Of a stretch of 43,078 bases of DNA, positions 16,081 through 24,666 are shown in pieces. The stretch spans positions 1-43,078 of the forward strand of contig DULJ01000016.1 of NCBI GenBank assembly GCA_012840465.1. The letters run 5' to 3'. Every line of letters starts with the position of its first letter. The first letter of the stretch is position 1. A model generated the notes under the pieces. The model searched no databases and was not told the DNA's origin. It worked only from the letters and a program-made list of their open reading frames with translations. The stretch comes from Caryophanales bacterium. Lineage in GTDB: Bacteria; Bacillota; Bacilli; Bacillales; Bacillaceae_J. The position numbers were made by a program, and so were the translations under genes.

Positions 16081-16865
16081 CCTGTCACCTCCACTTTCAC
16101 TTCCGTTTCCTCGCCAAGATAAGCAGCTATAACCTTTTCATTATTCTGAATTTCCTTTGGTGTTCCTTCTGCAATTTTCATACCTTGATCTAGGACGATA
16201 ATCCTATCGCATATCCCCATAACCAAATCCATGTCGTGTTCTACTACAAAGATCGAGATTCCCTTATCCCTAATCTTTTTAATAAGTTCACTCATTTCAC
16301 TGGTTTCGATATGATTTAAACCCGCAGCTATCTCATCTAATAGTAACAGCTCAGGCTTAGTAGCAAGTGCTCTTGCTAATTCTAATAATCTTAGTTTACC
16401 TAATGGCAAACTGCCGGCATTTACATTATACAGGTCCTCTAACCCAACAAATTTGATCTCTTCCATTGCCGCATCATAGATTATTCGTTCTTCCTTTTTG
16501 GCGCTTGGCAAACGTAAGGCAGCAGACAGCATACCTGACTTTGTTCTGGAATGATGACCAACCATTACATTTTCTAAAACAGTCATATTTTTAAACACTT
16601 GCAGATTTTGAAATGTTCTCGAAACTCCTAACTCACAAACTTTATAGGAAGGCAATTTGTCGATTCGTTGCCCTTTATACTTTATCTCTCCTGTTGTTGG
16701 AGAAAATACAGCAGATACCATATTAAACATCGTACTTTTTCCGGCACCATTTGGACCAATTAAACCAACAATTAACCCTTCTTCGAGGGTAAATGAAACA
16801 TCACGATTAGCAACCACACCCCCAAAACTTTTAGTAACACCATGAACCTGTAGTAAGTTTTTCAT
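16077..16865 (-). CDS. Branched-chain-type ABC transporter ATPase (LivG-like)
   Basis: 262 aa. Walker A GPNGAGKST, Walker B LLLDEIAAGLN; the signature is the degenerate LPLGKLRLLELARAL form usual for LivG rather than LSGGQ. Partner of the LivF-like ATPase. GGAGGGG lies upstream of the ATG after a 24-nt gap from the permease gene. Confidence 0.93.
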   Translation of the reverse strand: MKNLLQVHGVTKSFGGVVANRDVSFTLEEGLIVGLIGPNGAGKSTMFNMVSAVFSPTTGEIKYKGQRIDKLPSYKVCELGVSRTFQNLQVFKNMTVLENVMVGHHSRTKSGMLSAALRLPSAKKEERIIYDAAMEEIKFVGLEDLYNVNAGSLPLGKLRLLELARALATKPELLLLDEIAAGLNHIETSEMSELIKKIRDKGISIFVVEHDMDLVMGICDRIIVLDQGMKIAEGTPKEIQNNEKVIAAYLGEETEVKVEVTG

Positions 16866-16889
16866 TCTTTTCGGCTCCCCTCCCTTTAT

Positions 16890-17906
16890 TTACATTTGCA
16901 TATCTTGAGAGACTTTTACTTTCCTAGACTTTGAAGATCTAGATTCGAAAACTTGTAGAAGCGATGGAAATAATCCTTTCGGAAGGAAGATAACGACTAC
17001 CATTAAAATTAATCCGTATAATACTTGTTCAAAATCACTTGTAATAAACGGAACATACTCACCAAGAATTTTAACAATAATTCCAATTAAGGTGATTAGT
17101 AGAGACCCAACAACCGCTCCCCAGATACTAGTACTTCCACCTAAAACAACCATTGCAAGAAATACGATTGACGCCTCTAGAGTAAATGAAGTGGGTGAAA
17201 TACTATAGCTCATATGTGCCATAAGCCATCCGGCCAATCCCGAAAACATCGCTCCGACAATAAATACTTGCATTTTGTACTTTCCCGCATCAACTCCCAT
17301 TGAACTTGCTGCAATTTCACTGCCATGAATAGAGCGAAGAGCACGTCCAATTCTAGAATTAATAATATTTAAGGAAATTACGATAATAATGAAAGCAAAC
17401 GCCCATACAAAGTAATAGTAAGGCAATCCCTGTGTTAGGCTATATCCGAATAAATTCACCTTTGGAATCCCGTATAGCCCGGAAGCTCCTTTCGTAACCG
17501 ACTTCCATTCTACCAATAGAACATGAACAATGATCCCAAATGCAAGTGTCGCCATTGCCAGGTAATATCCGTTTAAACGAGACATTGTAAAACCGATCAT
17601 ATAAGCAATAACCCCTGGTATTATCATAGAAAATAGTAATGCTAACCATGGATTAAAATCGTAAGTTGTTGATAGCACAGCAGTTGTATAAGCACCGACT
17701 CCGTAGAATGCAGCGTGTCCAAGTGAAATTTGACCGGCAAATCCCATTAATAACCCTAAGCCAACAGCAACAATTGTATAAATGCCTGCAAACGTTGCCT
17801 TTGTTATATAAAAAGATTGCGAAATAATGTGCGGAAAGACAATAATTGCTAACGCAAATAGTAATAGACCTAACCAACTTGTTTTTTGAAGACCCTTCAA
17901 ACTCAA
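16890..17906 (-). CDS. Branched-chain-type ABC permease (LivM-like)
   Basis: 338 aa with about nine hydrophobic segments and the family motif GFAGQISLGHAAFYGVGAYT. Starts with TTG at 17906, 2 nt after the LivH stop, with AAAGGAGGG 8 nt upstream. Forms the membrane channel with the LivH-like protein. Confidence 0.92.
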   Translation of the reverse strand: MSLKGLQKTSWLGLLLFALAIIVFPHIISQSFYITKATFAGIYTIVAVGLGLLMGFAGQISLGHAAFYGVGAYTTAVLSTTYDFNPWLALLFSMIIPGVIAYMIGFTMSRLNGYYLAMATLAFGIIVHVLLVEWKSVTKGASGLYGIPKVNLFGYSLTQGLPYYYFVWAFAFIIIVISLNIINSRIGRALRSIHGSEIAASSMGVDAGKYKMQVFIVGAMFSGLAGWLMAHMSYSISPTSFTLEASIVFLAMVVLGGSTSIWGAVVGSLLITLIGIIVKILGEYVPFITSDFEQVLYGLILMVVVIFLPKGLFPSLLQVFESRSSKSRKVKVSQDMQM

Positions 17907-17908
17907 AA

Positions 17909-18787
17909 CTAGAGCCCTCCTTTTCCAACATTCTTTTCCCCTAGGATTCCATAAGGGCGAATTAATAAAATAATGAGAATTACACCAAAGACAATGGCAT
18001 CCTTCAGTCCTGAACTGATATATCCTGCACCCAACGATTCCATTAAACCAAGAATCAAGCCGCCAATTACTGCTCCAGGTGCACTACCCAATCCTCCAAG
18101 AATACTTGCAGAAAATCCCTTGATCCCCAGCATTGACCCCATATCATAGGCAGGAAATAATATAGGTGCGATTGCAAGTCCGGCTAGAGCTCCTAATGCT
18201 GCACTAAGTACGAAAGAAAATGATGACATTTTCGCCGGACTTATACTCATTAACCTAGCAGCCATTGGATTTGCTGAACAAGCCCGAAATGCCTTACCTA
18301 TCATTGTTCTCTCCATAATGAAAAATAGAAGTGTCACACTAATTAGCAAAATAATCATGACCCATATGCTTTGCGGGGTTATGGCTGCCCCCATAATATT
18401 TATTGGGTCATTCTTCATAAACGGCTCAATTTTCACCGGATTTTTTCCCCAAACCATACTCGCAATCCCGCGTATAAAGATGGACGCACCAATTGTTAAT
18501 ATAATAAGGCTAAGAGCATCTGCCTTTCGTGCCCTCCTGACAACTGTTAATTCCAATAAATAGCCTAATACTATAACAATAATAATTGTTAATATAAATG
18601 CTATGAAATAAGGTAAGCCAGCAGATAGTAATGTATACATCGTCATTCCGCCTAGCATTACAAATTCTCCCTGGGCCAAATTAATCACCTTTGTAACACT
18701 GTAAACCGTTACAAAACCCAAAGCAACAATTGCGTAAATACTTCCAATCGTCAAACCAGTAATTAAAAACTGCAAAAGTTCTCCCAA
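17909..18787 (-). CDS. Branched-chain-type ABC permease (LivH-like)
   Basis: 292 aa, polytopic, with the LivH motifs KVINLAQGEFVMLGGM and GSAPGAVIGGLILGLMESL. TTG start at 18787 behind GGGGGGAT. First gene of the transporter operon livH-M-G-F-binding protein-paaI. The transport system as a whole resembles the Liv-type importers placed in aromatic clusters. The region upstream has a 13/14 cre match and a motif also seen before paaK. Confidence 0.92.
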   Translation of the reverse strand: MGELLQFLITGLTIGSIYAIVALGFVTVYSVTKVINLAQGEFVMLGGMTMYTLLSAGLPYFIAFILTIIIVIVLGYLLELTVVRRARKADALSLIILTIGASIFIRGIASMVWGKNPVKIEPFMKNDPINIMGAAITPQSIWVMIILLISVTLLFFIMERTMIGKAFRACSANPMAARLMSISPAKMSSFSFVLSAALGALAGLAIAPILFPAYDMGSMLGIKGFSASILGGLGSAPGAVIGGLILGLMESLGAGYISSGLKDAIVFGVILIILLIRPYGILGEKNVGKGGL

Positions 18788-18813
18788 TCCTATCCCCCCA
18801 ACAAAATCAATAT

Positions 18814-18871
18814 ATGACGTTTAAAATACGGTTATTTAAACCGCGATATATTACGAATGATATCGCTTTCA
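18814..18871. promoter_or_regulatory. Regulatory region of the transporter operon with a strong cre match
   Basis: TGATATCGCTTTCA (18858-18871) matches the CcpA consensus TGWAANCGNTNWCA at 13 of 14 positions. Between it and livH lie ATGACGTTTAAAAT (18814-18827), shared with the paaK upstream region, and two small palindromes: CGGTT/AACCG (18829-18843) and CGATAT/ATATCG (18844-18865). This fits carbon catabolite repression plus a pathway-specific regulator. Confidence 0.55.
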
Positions 18872-18937
18872 CTGGTTAATTGCAATAATATTTTAAAAAT
18901 TTTTTAAACTTTTTATATTTTTATGTTTATTTTGCTC

Positions 18938-18969
18938 AAAAAAAATAGTACAGGACGATTCCTATACTA
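18938..18969 (-). terminator. Terminator of the nitronate monooxygenase-like gene
   Basis: On the minus strand TAGTA-AGGA/TCCT-TACTA arms (18946-18955, 18960-18969) with one mismatched pair are followed by a run of eight T. It lies 72 bp after the stop codon at 19041. The rest of 18872-19040 shows nothing further. Confidence 0.75.
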
Positions 18970-19040
18970 CAAATAATCATATTTATCGGGACTTTTCCTA
19001 CAAAGTCTCATTCTGATGTTACATCTTCGTATATACCGTA

Positions 19041-19994
19041 TTATTTACGTAATGTTGATATATTGTTAATAGAGGAGTTCGCTTCTTCAACCATCCGCTC
19101 TAATAATTCTTTTACGCTCGGAATATCATATATTAATCCGGATATTTGACCACCATTGATAAAACCTTCCTCCAAATTCCCTTCAACAGCACCGATAATA
19201 TGGTACTTTTCACTTGTCAATTCACTGAATTTTTCTAGCGTATAATTCGAACTTCCTTCATATTCTAGTAGTTTTTTAGAGTATGGCGTTTTTAAGACAC
19301 GGCGCACACGTTTGACAGTACGTCCGACTATAACGGTATCCGTATCTGTTGCTGATAATATTTTATTTTTATATTCCTGACTAAAAGGTGCCTCTTTTGT
19401 TGCTATAAATCGAGTACCTATTTGAACTCCACTCGCACCTAAAACTAGCATAGCAGCTAAACCGCGTCCATTAGCAATGCCACCAGCTGCCACCACTGGT
19501 ACTTTTACTTTATCGACGATTTGGGGTATTAATGTCAATGTTGTACTTTCGTAATTTGAATTAATGCCAGCTGCTTCATATCCTTCCGCCACGATTATAT
19601 CCGTACCGGCAGCCTCAGCTTTTAGGGCATGTCTAACTGAACCGACAACTGTTATTATTTTGATCCCTTCATTGTGAAGGCGCTCTACAAAAGGCGTTGG
19701 GTCACCCGCTGATAAAGATACAATCGGAACATCATGTTTTATTAATAATTCTACTATTTCCTCTACATAAGGTGATACCGTAATTGCGATATTAACGGCA
19801 AACGGTTTATTAGTCCTTTCCTTTGTCTCCATGATAATTTGTTCCAACTCGGTCGGTGTCATCGTCCCTGCACCAATCGTTCCAAGCCCACCTGCCTCAG
19901 ATACAGCTGAGGTTAAAGGAGCATTACTTATATTCCCCATACCCCCTTGCAATACTGGGTATTTAATCCCTAATAGATCACATAATATATTCAT
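19041..19994 (-). CDS. Nitronate monooxygenase / FabK-like flavoprotein
   Basis: 317 aa TIM-barrel FMN protein of the 2-nitropropane dioxygenase family: N-terminal YPVLQGGMGNIS, VPVVAAGGIANGRGLAAMLVLGASGVQIGTRF phosphate-binding region. The usual EAGGH segment reads EGYEAAGINSN, so the histidine of typical nitronate monooxygenases and FabK is absent. The reaction may therefore differ; an enoyl-reductase-like or quinone-reducing flavoprotein are alternatives. ATG at 19994 with GGGGGGG upstream. It is divergent from paaY across 72 bp and monocistronic, ending at its own terminator. Confidence 0.75.
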   Translation of the reverse strand: MNILCDLLGIKYPVLQGGMGNISNAPLTSAVSEAGGLGTIGAGTMTPTELEQIIMETKERTNKPFAVNIAITVSPYVEEIVELLIKHDVPIVSLSAGDPTPFVERLHNEGIKIITVVGSVRHALKAEAAGTDIIVAEGYEAAGINSNYESTTLTLIPQIVDKVKVPVVAAGGIANGRGLAAMLVLGASGVQIGTRFIATKEAPFSQEYKNKILSATDTDTVIVGRTVKRVRRVLKTPYSKKLLEYEGSSNYTLEKFSELTSEKYHIIGAVEGNLEEGFINGGQISGLIYDIPSVKELLERMVEEANSSINNISTLRK

Positions 19995-20017
19995 TTTTTA
20001 CCCCCCCGTTAAAAAAG

Positions 20018-20026
20018 TGTTATAAT
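20018..20026 (+). promoter_or_regulatory. Extended -10 promoter of paaY
   Basis: TGTTATAAT is an ideal extended -10 (TG-N-TATAAT). The transcript would start near 20033, giving a leader of about 34 nt before the ATG at 20067. Confidence 0.55.
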
Positions 20027-20066
20027 AACCATGTATATAAATTACCATAATCGGGGGGAATTTGAA

Positions 20067-20594
20067 ATGCTTTATCCATATAAAAATAAACTGCCGAATA
20101 TTGACGAAAGTGTTTTTATTGCACCAGGGGCACGGATTGTTGGGGATGTGACCATCGGAAAGGAATCTAGCATATGGTTTAACGCGGTCCTAAGAGGGGA
20201 TGAAGCCCCAATTAAGATTGGTGATAGATGCAGTATTCAGGACAATACGACATGCCATTTATATGATGAATATCCACTTGTAGTGGAAGATGATGTTACA
20301 GTTGGACATAATGTAATTTTGCACGGCTGTATCGTAAGAAAAGGAGCCCTTATTGGAATGGGGTCAACTATACTAGACGGTGCGGAAATAGGAGAATATA
20401 CGATTATTGGGGCAAATACACTCATCCCTCCAGGTAAGAAAATTCCGTCCCGCTCTTTAGTCGTCGGCTCCCCTGGAAAAGTTGTTAGAGAATTAAATGA
20501 GAAAGATTATGAACTTATTCAACTTTCAATCGAAAGTTACGTTCAAAAAGGAAAAGAATTTAAAGAGCAATTATCGAATTTAAAAAGAGGCTGA
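20067..20594 (+). CDS. paaY: Gamma-carbonic-anhydrase-like protein PaaY
   Basis: 175 aa left-handed beta-helix protein made of hexapeptide repeats, with the metal-site histidines in TTCHLYD and VTVGHNVILHGC. PaaY of phenylacetate clusters is a CoA thioesterase that clears side products and helps avoid inhibition, though the family also includes gamma carbonic anhydrases. GGGGGGAA 6 nt before the ATG at 20067 decides the start; an in-frame ATG at 20031 would coincide with the transcription start. It is convergent with paaX, sharing one terminator, as paaX and paaY are neighbours in E. coli too. Confidence 0.82.
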   Translation: MLYPYKNKLPNIDESVFIAPGARIVGDVTIGKESSIWFNAVLRGDEAPIKIGDRCSIQDNTTCHLYDEYPLVVEDDVTVGHNVILHGCIVRKGALIGMGSTILDGAEIGEYTIIGANTLIPPGKKIPSRSLVVGSPGKVVRELNEKDYELIQLSIESYVQKGKEFKEQLSNLKRG

Positions 20595-20608
20595 ATCAGC
20601 CTCTTTTT
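20582..20608. terminator. Terminator shared by paaY and paaX
   Basis: AAAAAGAGGCTGA / TCAGCCTCTTTTT is a perfect symmetric hairpin that includes the paaY stop codon and reaches the paaX stop. Symmetric A and T tails make it work both ways. Confidence 0.88.
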
Positions 20609-21501
20609 CATGAATTATTGTTAACCATAAATGGATGGTTTAAAACCTCGTATTCACTGTCTTTTTTATGCATTTCATTATCTTTTTCAAACACACTTTC
20701 AAAGAACTGATTAGCCGGCTCTGCCAATTCTTTATAGTAATCGCTAAACAATGACGCCGCGTGTCCCCCAAGCCACTTCTTAGGAAGCAATTCTTCCGGC
20801 AGGCCTGGGTCTATAAATAAGAACTTTCGATATTCATGTACTAATTTTGCTCTTTCGACAAAACAGGATGCTTCTGTCATTTCACCATTAGAAATTTTAT
20901 TTTTGTCCACAACATATTTTTTGCTGTAAACATTTATAAACTCCTCATATTTAGCATTAATATTATCAATATCCCAGCATTGTCTAACAAGTGCCTCGTT
21001 TTCAGCCGGGCCTTTATATTCTGAAACAAAAAAATGAACATATGGTTCAATTTTATATTTTTCAAGTAATAATTTTACTTCACTTTCTAAATTATTGGGC
21101 GAAATCCAACAGCTATTTAAGAGCATACCAAACCCGCTCCACACTAGTTCCTGACGCAATTCATCACGTGAATTTCGTTTTTCTTCAGGAATTGTATAGC
21201 TTAAAATTCGCCAATGACCATCCCATTTATCAGGATCCAATTTATATATACGTTTTGCTGCTTCTTCCATACGGGTTACACCCATTTTAGTCAGGGAATA
21301 ATAACTCTTATTCCCTTTTTTCACGGAAGTAACCCATCCCTGTTTCCCCATCCTCGAAATCGCTGCCCGTACCGATTGGTCATTATGACCGAATTCTTCG
21401 AGCAAACGAATTAAACTGCCAGTCCATATTTCATTTCCATAATGGCGAATATAGTCCCCATATAGTGTAAAAATCATTGATCGCGTATTTATATTTGTCA
21501 C
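20608..21501 (-). CDS. paaX: Phenylacetate pathway repressor PaaX
   Basis: 297 aa, usual PaaX length. N-terminal winged helix-turn-helix (MIFTLYGDYIRHYG...SVRAAISRMGKQGWV) followed by the PaaX central and C-terminal domains (DGHWRILSYTIPEEKR, WSGFGMLLNSCWISP). PaaX represses paa genes and is released by phenylacetyl-CoA. GTG start at 21501 with AAGGATG upstream. The 168 bp between it and the crotonase gene hold palindromes of TATAGT type, possibly for autoregulation, so it likely has its own promoter apart from the catabolic operon. Confidence 0.9.
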   Translation of the reverse strand: MTNINTRSMIFTLYGDYIRHYGNEIWTGSLIRLLEEFGHNDQSVRAAISRMGKQGWVTSVKKGNKSYYSLTKMGVTRMEEAAKRIYKLDPDKWDGHWRILSYTIPEEKRNSRDELRQELVWSGFGMLLNSCWISPNNLESEVKLLLEKYKIEPYVHFFVSEYKGPAENEALVRQCWDIDNINAKYEEFINVYSKKYVVDKNKISNGEMTEASCFVERAKLVHEYRKFLFIDPGLPEELLPKKWLGGHAASLFSDYYKELAEPANQFFESVFEKDNEMHKKDSEYEVLNHPFMVNNNS

Positions 21502-21525
21502 CTTGACTCATCCTTCTTTATTTTT

Positions 21526-21558
21526 ACTATAAGTATAGTATTTTTTGTTTATAGTATA
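21526..21558. promoter_or_regulatory. Palindrome and direct repeat before paaX
   Basis: ACTATAAGTATAGT (21526-21539) is a 14-bp palindrome, and the octamer TATAGTAT at 21534 recurs at 21551. They lie 25-57 bp before the paaX start, where a repressor would act on its own promoter. Confidence 0.4.
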
Positions 21559-21570
21559 AGAAAAGACATC

Positions 21571-21596
21571 GTAATCTGCCATTATGGGCAAATTAC
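21571..21596. terminator. Hairpin at the end of the paa catabolic operon
   Basis: GTAATCTGCC pairs with GGCAAATTAC with one mismatch and a 6-base loop. T-rich sequence follows on either strand (GTGTTTTT on plus, TCTTTTCTT after a few bases on minus). It would end the minus-strand crotonase transcript before paaX. 21597-21669 is AT-rich with nothing else recognised. Confidence 0.5.
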
Positions 21597-21669
21597 GTGT
21601 TTTTCTAAACTAGTTTATATATTATTATAATGTGAGGATGATATCAAATAATAGAAATGAATGTAATTC

Positions 21670-22446
21670 TTATTCCCCGATAAATACAGGAGGTCTTTTT
21701 TCGCCAAAAGCCTGCAAAGCTTCTACTCTATCTTTCGTTGGAATTGTCAATTCATAGGCTTTTGCTTCTATTGCAAGGCCAGTCTGCAAGTCAACACCCA
21801 TACCATAATTAATAGCATATTTCGCCTGTTGCAATGCTATAGGACCATTTGCCATCATTTCTTTGGCCAGTGAAATGCATTCATCGATTAAATCATCCCG
21901 CTCAACTACTTTTGTTAATATGCCAAGAGTAGTTGCCTCATCCGCACACAGTTTTTTCGCTGTTAATATTAATTCCTTCGCTTTTGCCTCGCCAATAATT
22001 CTTGGAAGACGCTGGGTACCACCAGCACCTGGAATGATCGCCCATTTTAATTCAGTAAGCCCCATTGTCGCTTCTTTAACGGCAATTCTAAAATCGCAAG
22101 CCAGCATTAACTCGAAACCACCACCAAAGGCATGCCCGTTAACGGCAGCAATAGTCGGTTGGGGCAACTCGGCAATATCATTAAAGACAGTACGAATTTT
22201 ATTGACGTTCCTCCGAACCTCGGAAACTGTCAATGTTTTTCGTTCCTTTAAATCTGCGCCTGCACTAAATGCCTTGTTTCCAGCTGCAGTAAAGATTACC
22301 ACTCTAACTTCATTATTTGTACGAATATCCTCTACAATTTCTCCAAGCAATGACAAAGTTTCATAATCAAAACAATTAAGTACATCTGGTCTGTTAATAG
22401 TTACATATCCTATATGATTTTTTACCTCAAACGTAACTTTTGCCAT
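21670..22446 (-). CDS. Enoyl-CoA hydratase (crotonase family), third of three
   Basis: 258 aa crotonase. Both catalytic glutamates of true hydratases are present: in GGGFELMLACD and in GLTELKWAIIPGAGG. It is the last catabolic gene before paaX. It may act in the beta-oxidation end of the phenylacetate pathway or on a different CoA ester; the ELKWAIIPGAGG variant is closer to AUH-type hydratases than to PaaF. Ribosome site AAAGGAG precedes the ATG. Confidence 0.85.
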   Translation of the reverse strand: MAKVTFEVKNHIGYVTINRPDVLNCFDYETLSLLGEIVEDIRTNNEVRVVIFTAAGNKAFSAGADLKERKTLTVSEVRRNVNKIRTVFNDIAELPQPTIAAVNGHAFGGGFELMLACDFRIAVKEATMGLTELKWAIIPGAGGTQRLPRIIGEAKAKELILTAKKLCADEATTLGILTKVVERDDLIDECISLAKEMMANGPIALQQAKYAINYGMGVDLQTGLAIEAKAYELTIPTKDRVEALQAFGEKRPPVFIGE

Positions 22447-22480
22447 AGTAATGCTCTCCTTTTTATCAGATAACTAAAGA

Positions 22481-23683
22481 TTAATCAATATTTTCGACAA
22501 TAGTTGCAATTCCTTGACCAACACCTATGCACATAGTAGCCAAACCGTATTTTACATGGCGTTTTTTCATTTCATAAATAAGCGTAGTTAATATTCTGGC
22601 CCCGCTTGCACCTAGTGGGTGTCCAAACGATATCGCTCCTCCATTAACATTCACAATGTCTTTATTCAGCTCTAATTGTTTGATGCATTCAAGTGATTGG
22701 GAGGCAAAAGCCTCATTAAGCTCAACTAAGCCTAAATCTTGTACTGTTAATCCAGCACGTGATAATGCCTTTTTTGATGCATAAATTGGTCCCAGTCCCA
22801 TAATTGCCGGCTCTAATCCAGCTGTCGCGGACACTTTATATTTCACCAATGGTTTAACTCCCAATTCTTCAGCCTTTTCGGCAGACATTAATAACAATAC
22901 CGAGGCACCATCATTAACACCCGAAGCATTTCCTGCCGTAACGGTTCCATTTGGAAAAATAGGCTTTAGCTTTGCAAGTGTTTCAAGCGTTGTTTCAGGT
23001 CGCGGATGCTCATCCTTATCAATAACAACTTCATGCCCTTTACGGTCGTGAAGCACTACTGGAACGAGTTCTTCGACGAATCGATTTTCTTCCATTGCCT
23101 TTTTAGCTTTTACTTGACTTTCATAAGCAAATTGATCTTGATCCTCACGTGAAATATTGAAACGCTGGGCTACATTTTCTGCCGTTTTCGGCATTGTGTC
23201 AGAGCCGTACATTTCATGTAGTTTCTCGTTCGTAAAGCGCCAGCCAATGGTTGTATCAAACATTTTGACATCCCCTCTTGGGAAATCATTTTCCGGCTTA
23301 GCCATTACAAACGGAGCACGGGTCATACTTTCTGTACCACCTGCGATAAATACATCTCCCTCACCAGCTAAAATCGCGCGAGCGGCATAGTTTACAGCAT
23401 CCAAGCCCGAACCACAAAGGCGGTTAATTGTTGTCCCACCGACCTCAATCGGAAGGCCTGCTAATAAAGAAGACATTCTAGCAACATTGCGATTATCCTC
23501 TCCAGCCTGATTGGCGTTTCCCAAAACCACCTCTTCTATTTGTTCAATCGGTACCTTTGGATTTCTTTCGATTATTTTTTTTATAACAATTGCACCTAAA
23601 TCATCGGGTCGAACCGTCTTTAATGCACCTTTATAACGTCCTATCGGGGTTCTAACTGCATCAACAATTACTACTTCTTTCAT
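22481..23683 (-). CDS. paaJ: Beta-ketoadipyl-CoA / acetyl-CoA thiolase
   Basis: 400 aa thiolase with all three active-site blocks: the acyl-accepting cysteine in NRLCGSGLDAV, GHPLGASGAR with the histidine, and the C-terminal CIGVGQG. In the phenylacetate pathway PaaJ cleaves 3-oxo-5,6-dehydrosuberyl-CoA and 3-oxoadipyl-CoA to acetyl-CoA and succinyl-CoA. It lies 15 nt after the 3-hydroxyacyl-CoA dehydrogenase gene, in order with the pathway. Confidence 0.88.
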   Translation of the reverse strand: MKEVVIVDAVRTPIGRYKGALKTVRPDDLGAIVIKKIIERNPKVPIEQIEEVVLGNANQAGEDNRNVARMSSLLAGLPIEVGGTTINRLCGSGLDAVNYAARAILAGEGDVFIAGGTESMTRAPFVMAKPENDFPRGDVKMFDTTIGWRFTNEKLHEMYGSDTMPKTAENVAQRFNISREDQDQFAYESQVKAKKAMEENRFVEELVPVVLHDRKGHEVVIDKDEHPRPETTLETLAKLKPIFPNGTVTAGNASGVNDGASVLLLMSAEKAEELGVKPLVKYKVSATAGLEPAIMGLGPIYASKKALSRAGLTVQDLGLVELNEAFASQSLECIKQLELNKDIVNVNGGAISFGHPLGASGARILTTLIYEMKKRHVKYGLATMCIGVGQGIATIVENID

Positions 23684-23698
23684 TCTTTACAACTCCTA

Positions 23699-24556
23699 TC
23701 ATTTCTTATCTGAATAATCGTAAACGCCTCTACCAACTTTTCGGCCCAGTCTACCTGCTTTTACATACTGTTCTAAAAGAGGGGCAGGGCGATATTTTTC
23801 CCCTAATTTTTCATGTAAATATTTTAAATTATTCAAGCGCACATCCAAGCCCACTAAATCTACAAGCTCGAATGGACCCATCGGATAATTCAAGCCAAGC
23901 TTAATGGCTTTATCAATTTCCTCAGGTGTTCCAATTCCTTCTTGAAGCATATAAAATGCTTCATTGCCAACAAGAGTGCTGATTCTACTAGTAACAAACC
24001 CTGGAAATTCATTTACAACCACTGTTTCTTTTCCCATACCTTCAGACACTTTTCTTGCAATTTCAGCTGTTTCATCAGCTGTTTCCAAACCGCGGATAAT
24101 TTCTACAAGCGGCATTTTTTGAACAGGATTGAAGAAATGCATAGCAATCACTTTTTCAGGACGCTTCGTGTAAGAAGCAATTTCCGTCGGACTCATCGTC
24201 GATGTATTTGTTGCAAAGTAACAACTTTCAGGTGCATGTGCATCAATCGTTTCAAAAACACTTTTCTTAATATCTCTTATTTCGGGTACAGCCTCGATTA
24301 CAAGGTCAGCTGTTTTAGCTGCATCTGCTAAATTTGATTCATATGTTAAACGTCTCTTCGCTTCATCAGCTTGATCAGCTAAAAGTTTTCCACGCTCGAT
24401 TCCTTTTGCAAAAATACTATTAATCTCTTTTTCTGCCATTGATAATGCTTCATTATTAACATCCACAAGTTTTACATCAAAACCGCCTACTGCCGAAACA
24501 TAGGCAATACCTCTTCCCATCGTACCTGATCCAACCACAACTATATGTTTAACCAC
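23699..24556 (-). CDS. paaH: 3-hydroxyacyl-CoA dehydrogenase (PaaH-like)
   Basis: 286 aa from a GTG at 24556, which has AGGAGGA 6 nt upstream; an ATG at 24580 has no ribosome site. N-terminal Rossmann motif VVGSGTMGRGIA, then ATNTSTMSPTEIAS, MHFFNPVQKMPLVEII and the C-terminal DLVGLDVR are those of 3-hydroxybutyryl-CoA dehydrogenases. In this cluster it would oxidise 3-hydroxyadipyl-CoA. A terminator-like hairpin separates it from the aldehyde dehydrogenase gene, so expression may drop here or restart. Confidence 0.88.
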   Translation of the reverse strand: MVKHIVVVGSGTMGRGIAYVSAVGGFDVKLVDVNNEALSMAEKEINSIFAKGIERGKLLADQADEAKRRLTYESNLADAAKTADLVIEAVPEIRDIKKSVFETIDAHAPESCYFATNTSTMSPTEIASYTKRPEKVIAMHFFNPVQKMPLVEIIRGLETADETAEIARKVSEGMGKETVVVNEFPGFVTSRISTLVGNEAFYMLQEGIGTPEEIDKAIKLGLNYPMGPFELVDLVGLDVRLNNLKYLHEKLGEKYRPAPLLEQYVKAGRLGRKVGRGVYDYSDKK

Positions 24557-24603
24557 AATTCTTCCTCCTAGTTTCTTCATTTATATATAGTTCATAAAAA
24601 ATG

Positions 24604-24635
24604 AACGAGCACTCTTATTAAAAAAGGTGCTCGTT
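24604..24635 (-). terminator. Terminator-like hairpin inside the paa operon
   Basis: On the minus strand AACGAGCAC/GTGCTCGTT, a perfect 9-bp stem, is followed by CATTTTTTA. It lies between the aldehyde dehydrogenase and paaH. A second small inverted repeat, GTTCAT/ATGAAC (24590-24606), overlaps its base. Confidence 0.65.
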
Positions 24636-24666
24636 TTGTTTAAATCATGAACTTAATAAATCTAAA

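Noticed and set aside
21863-22366. Plus-strand open frame of 167 codons
   Set aside because: It is antisense to the crotonase gene at 21670-22446, has no ribosome site, and its residues reflect the codons of the real gene.
23942-24331. Plus-strand open frame of 129 codons
   Set aside because: Antisense to the 3-hydroxyacyl-CoA dehydrogenase, Cys- and His-rich by chance, with no ribosome site.
24590-24606. FadR-type operator (TGAATGA-like) before paaH
   Set aside because: GTTCAT/ATGAAC with a 5-bp spacer does not match the Bacillus FadR box well and overlaps the base of a terminator hairpin.
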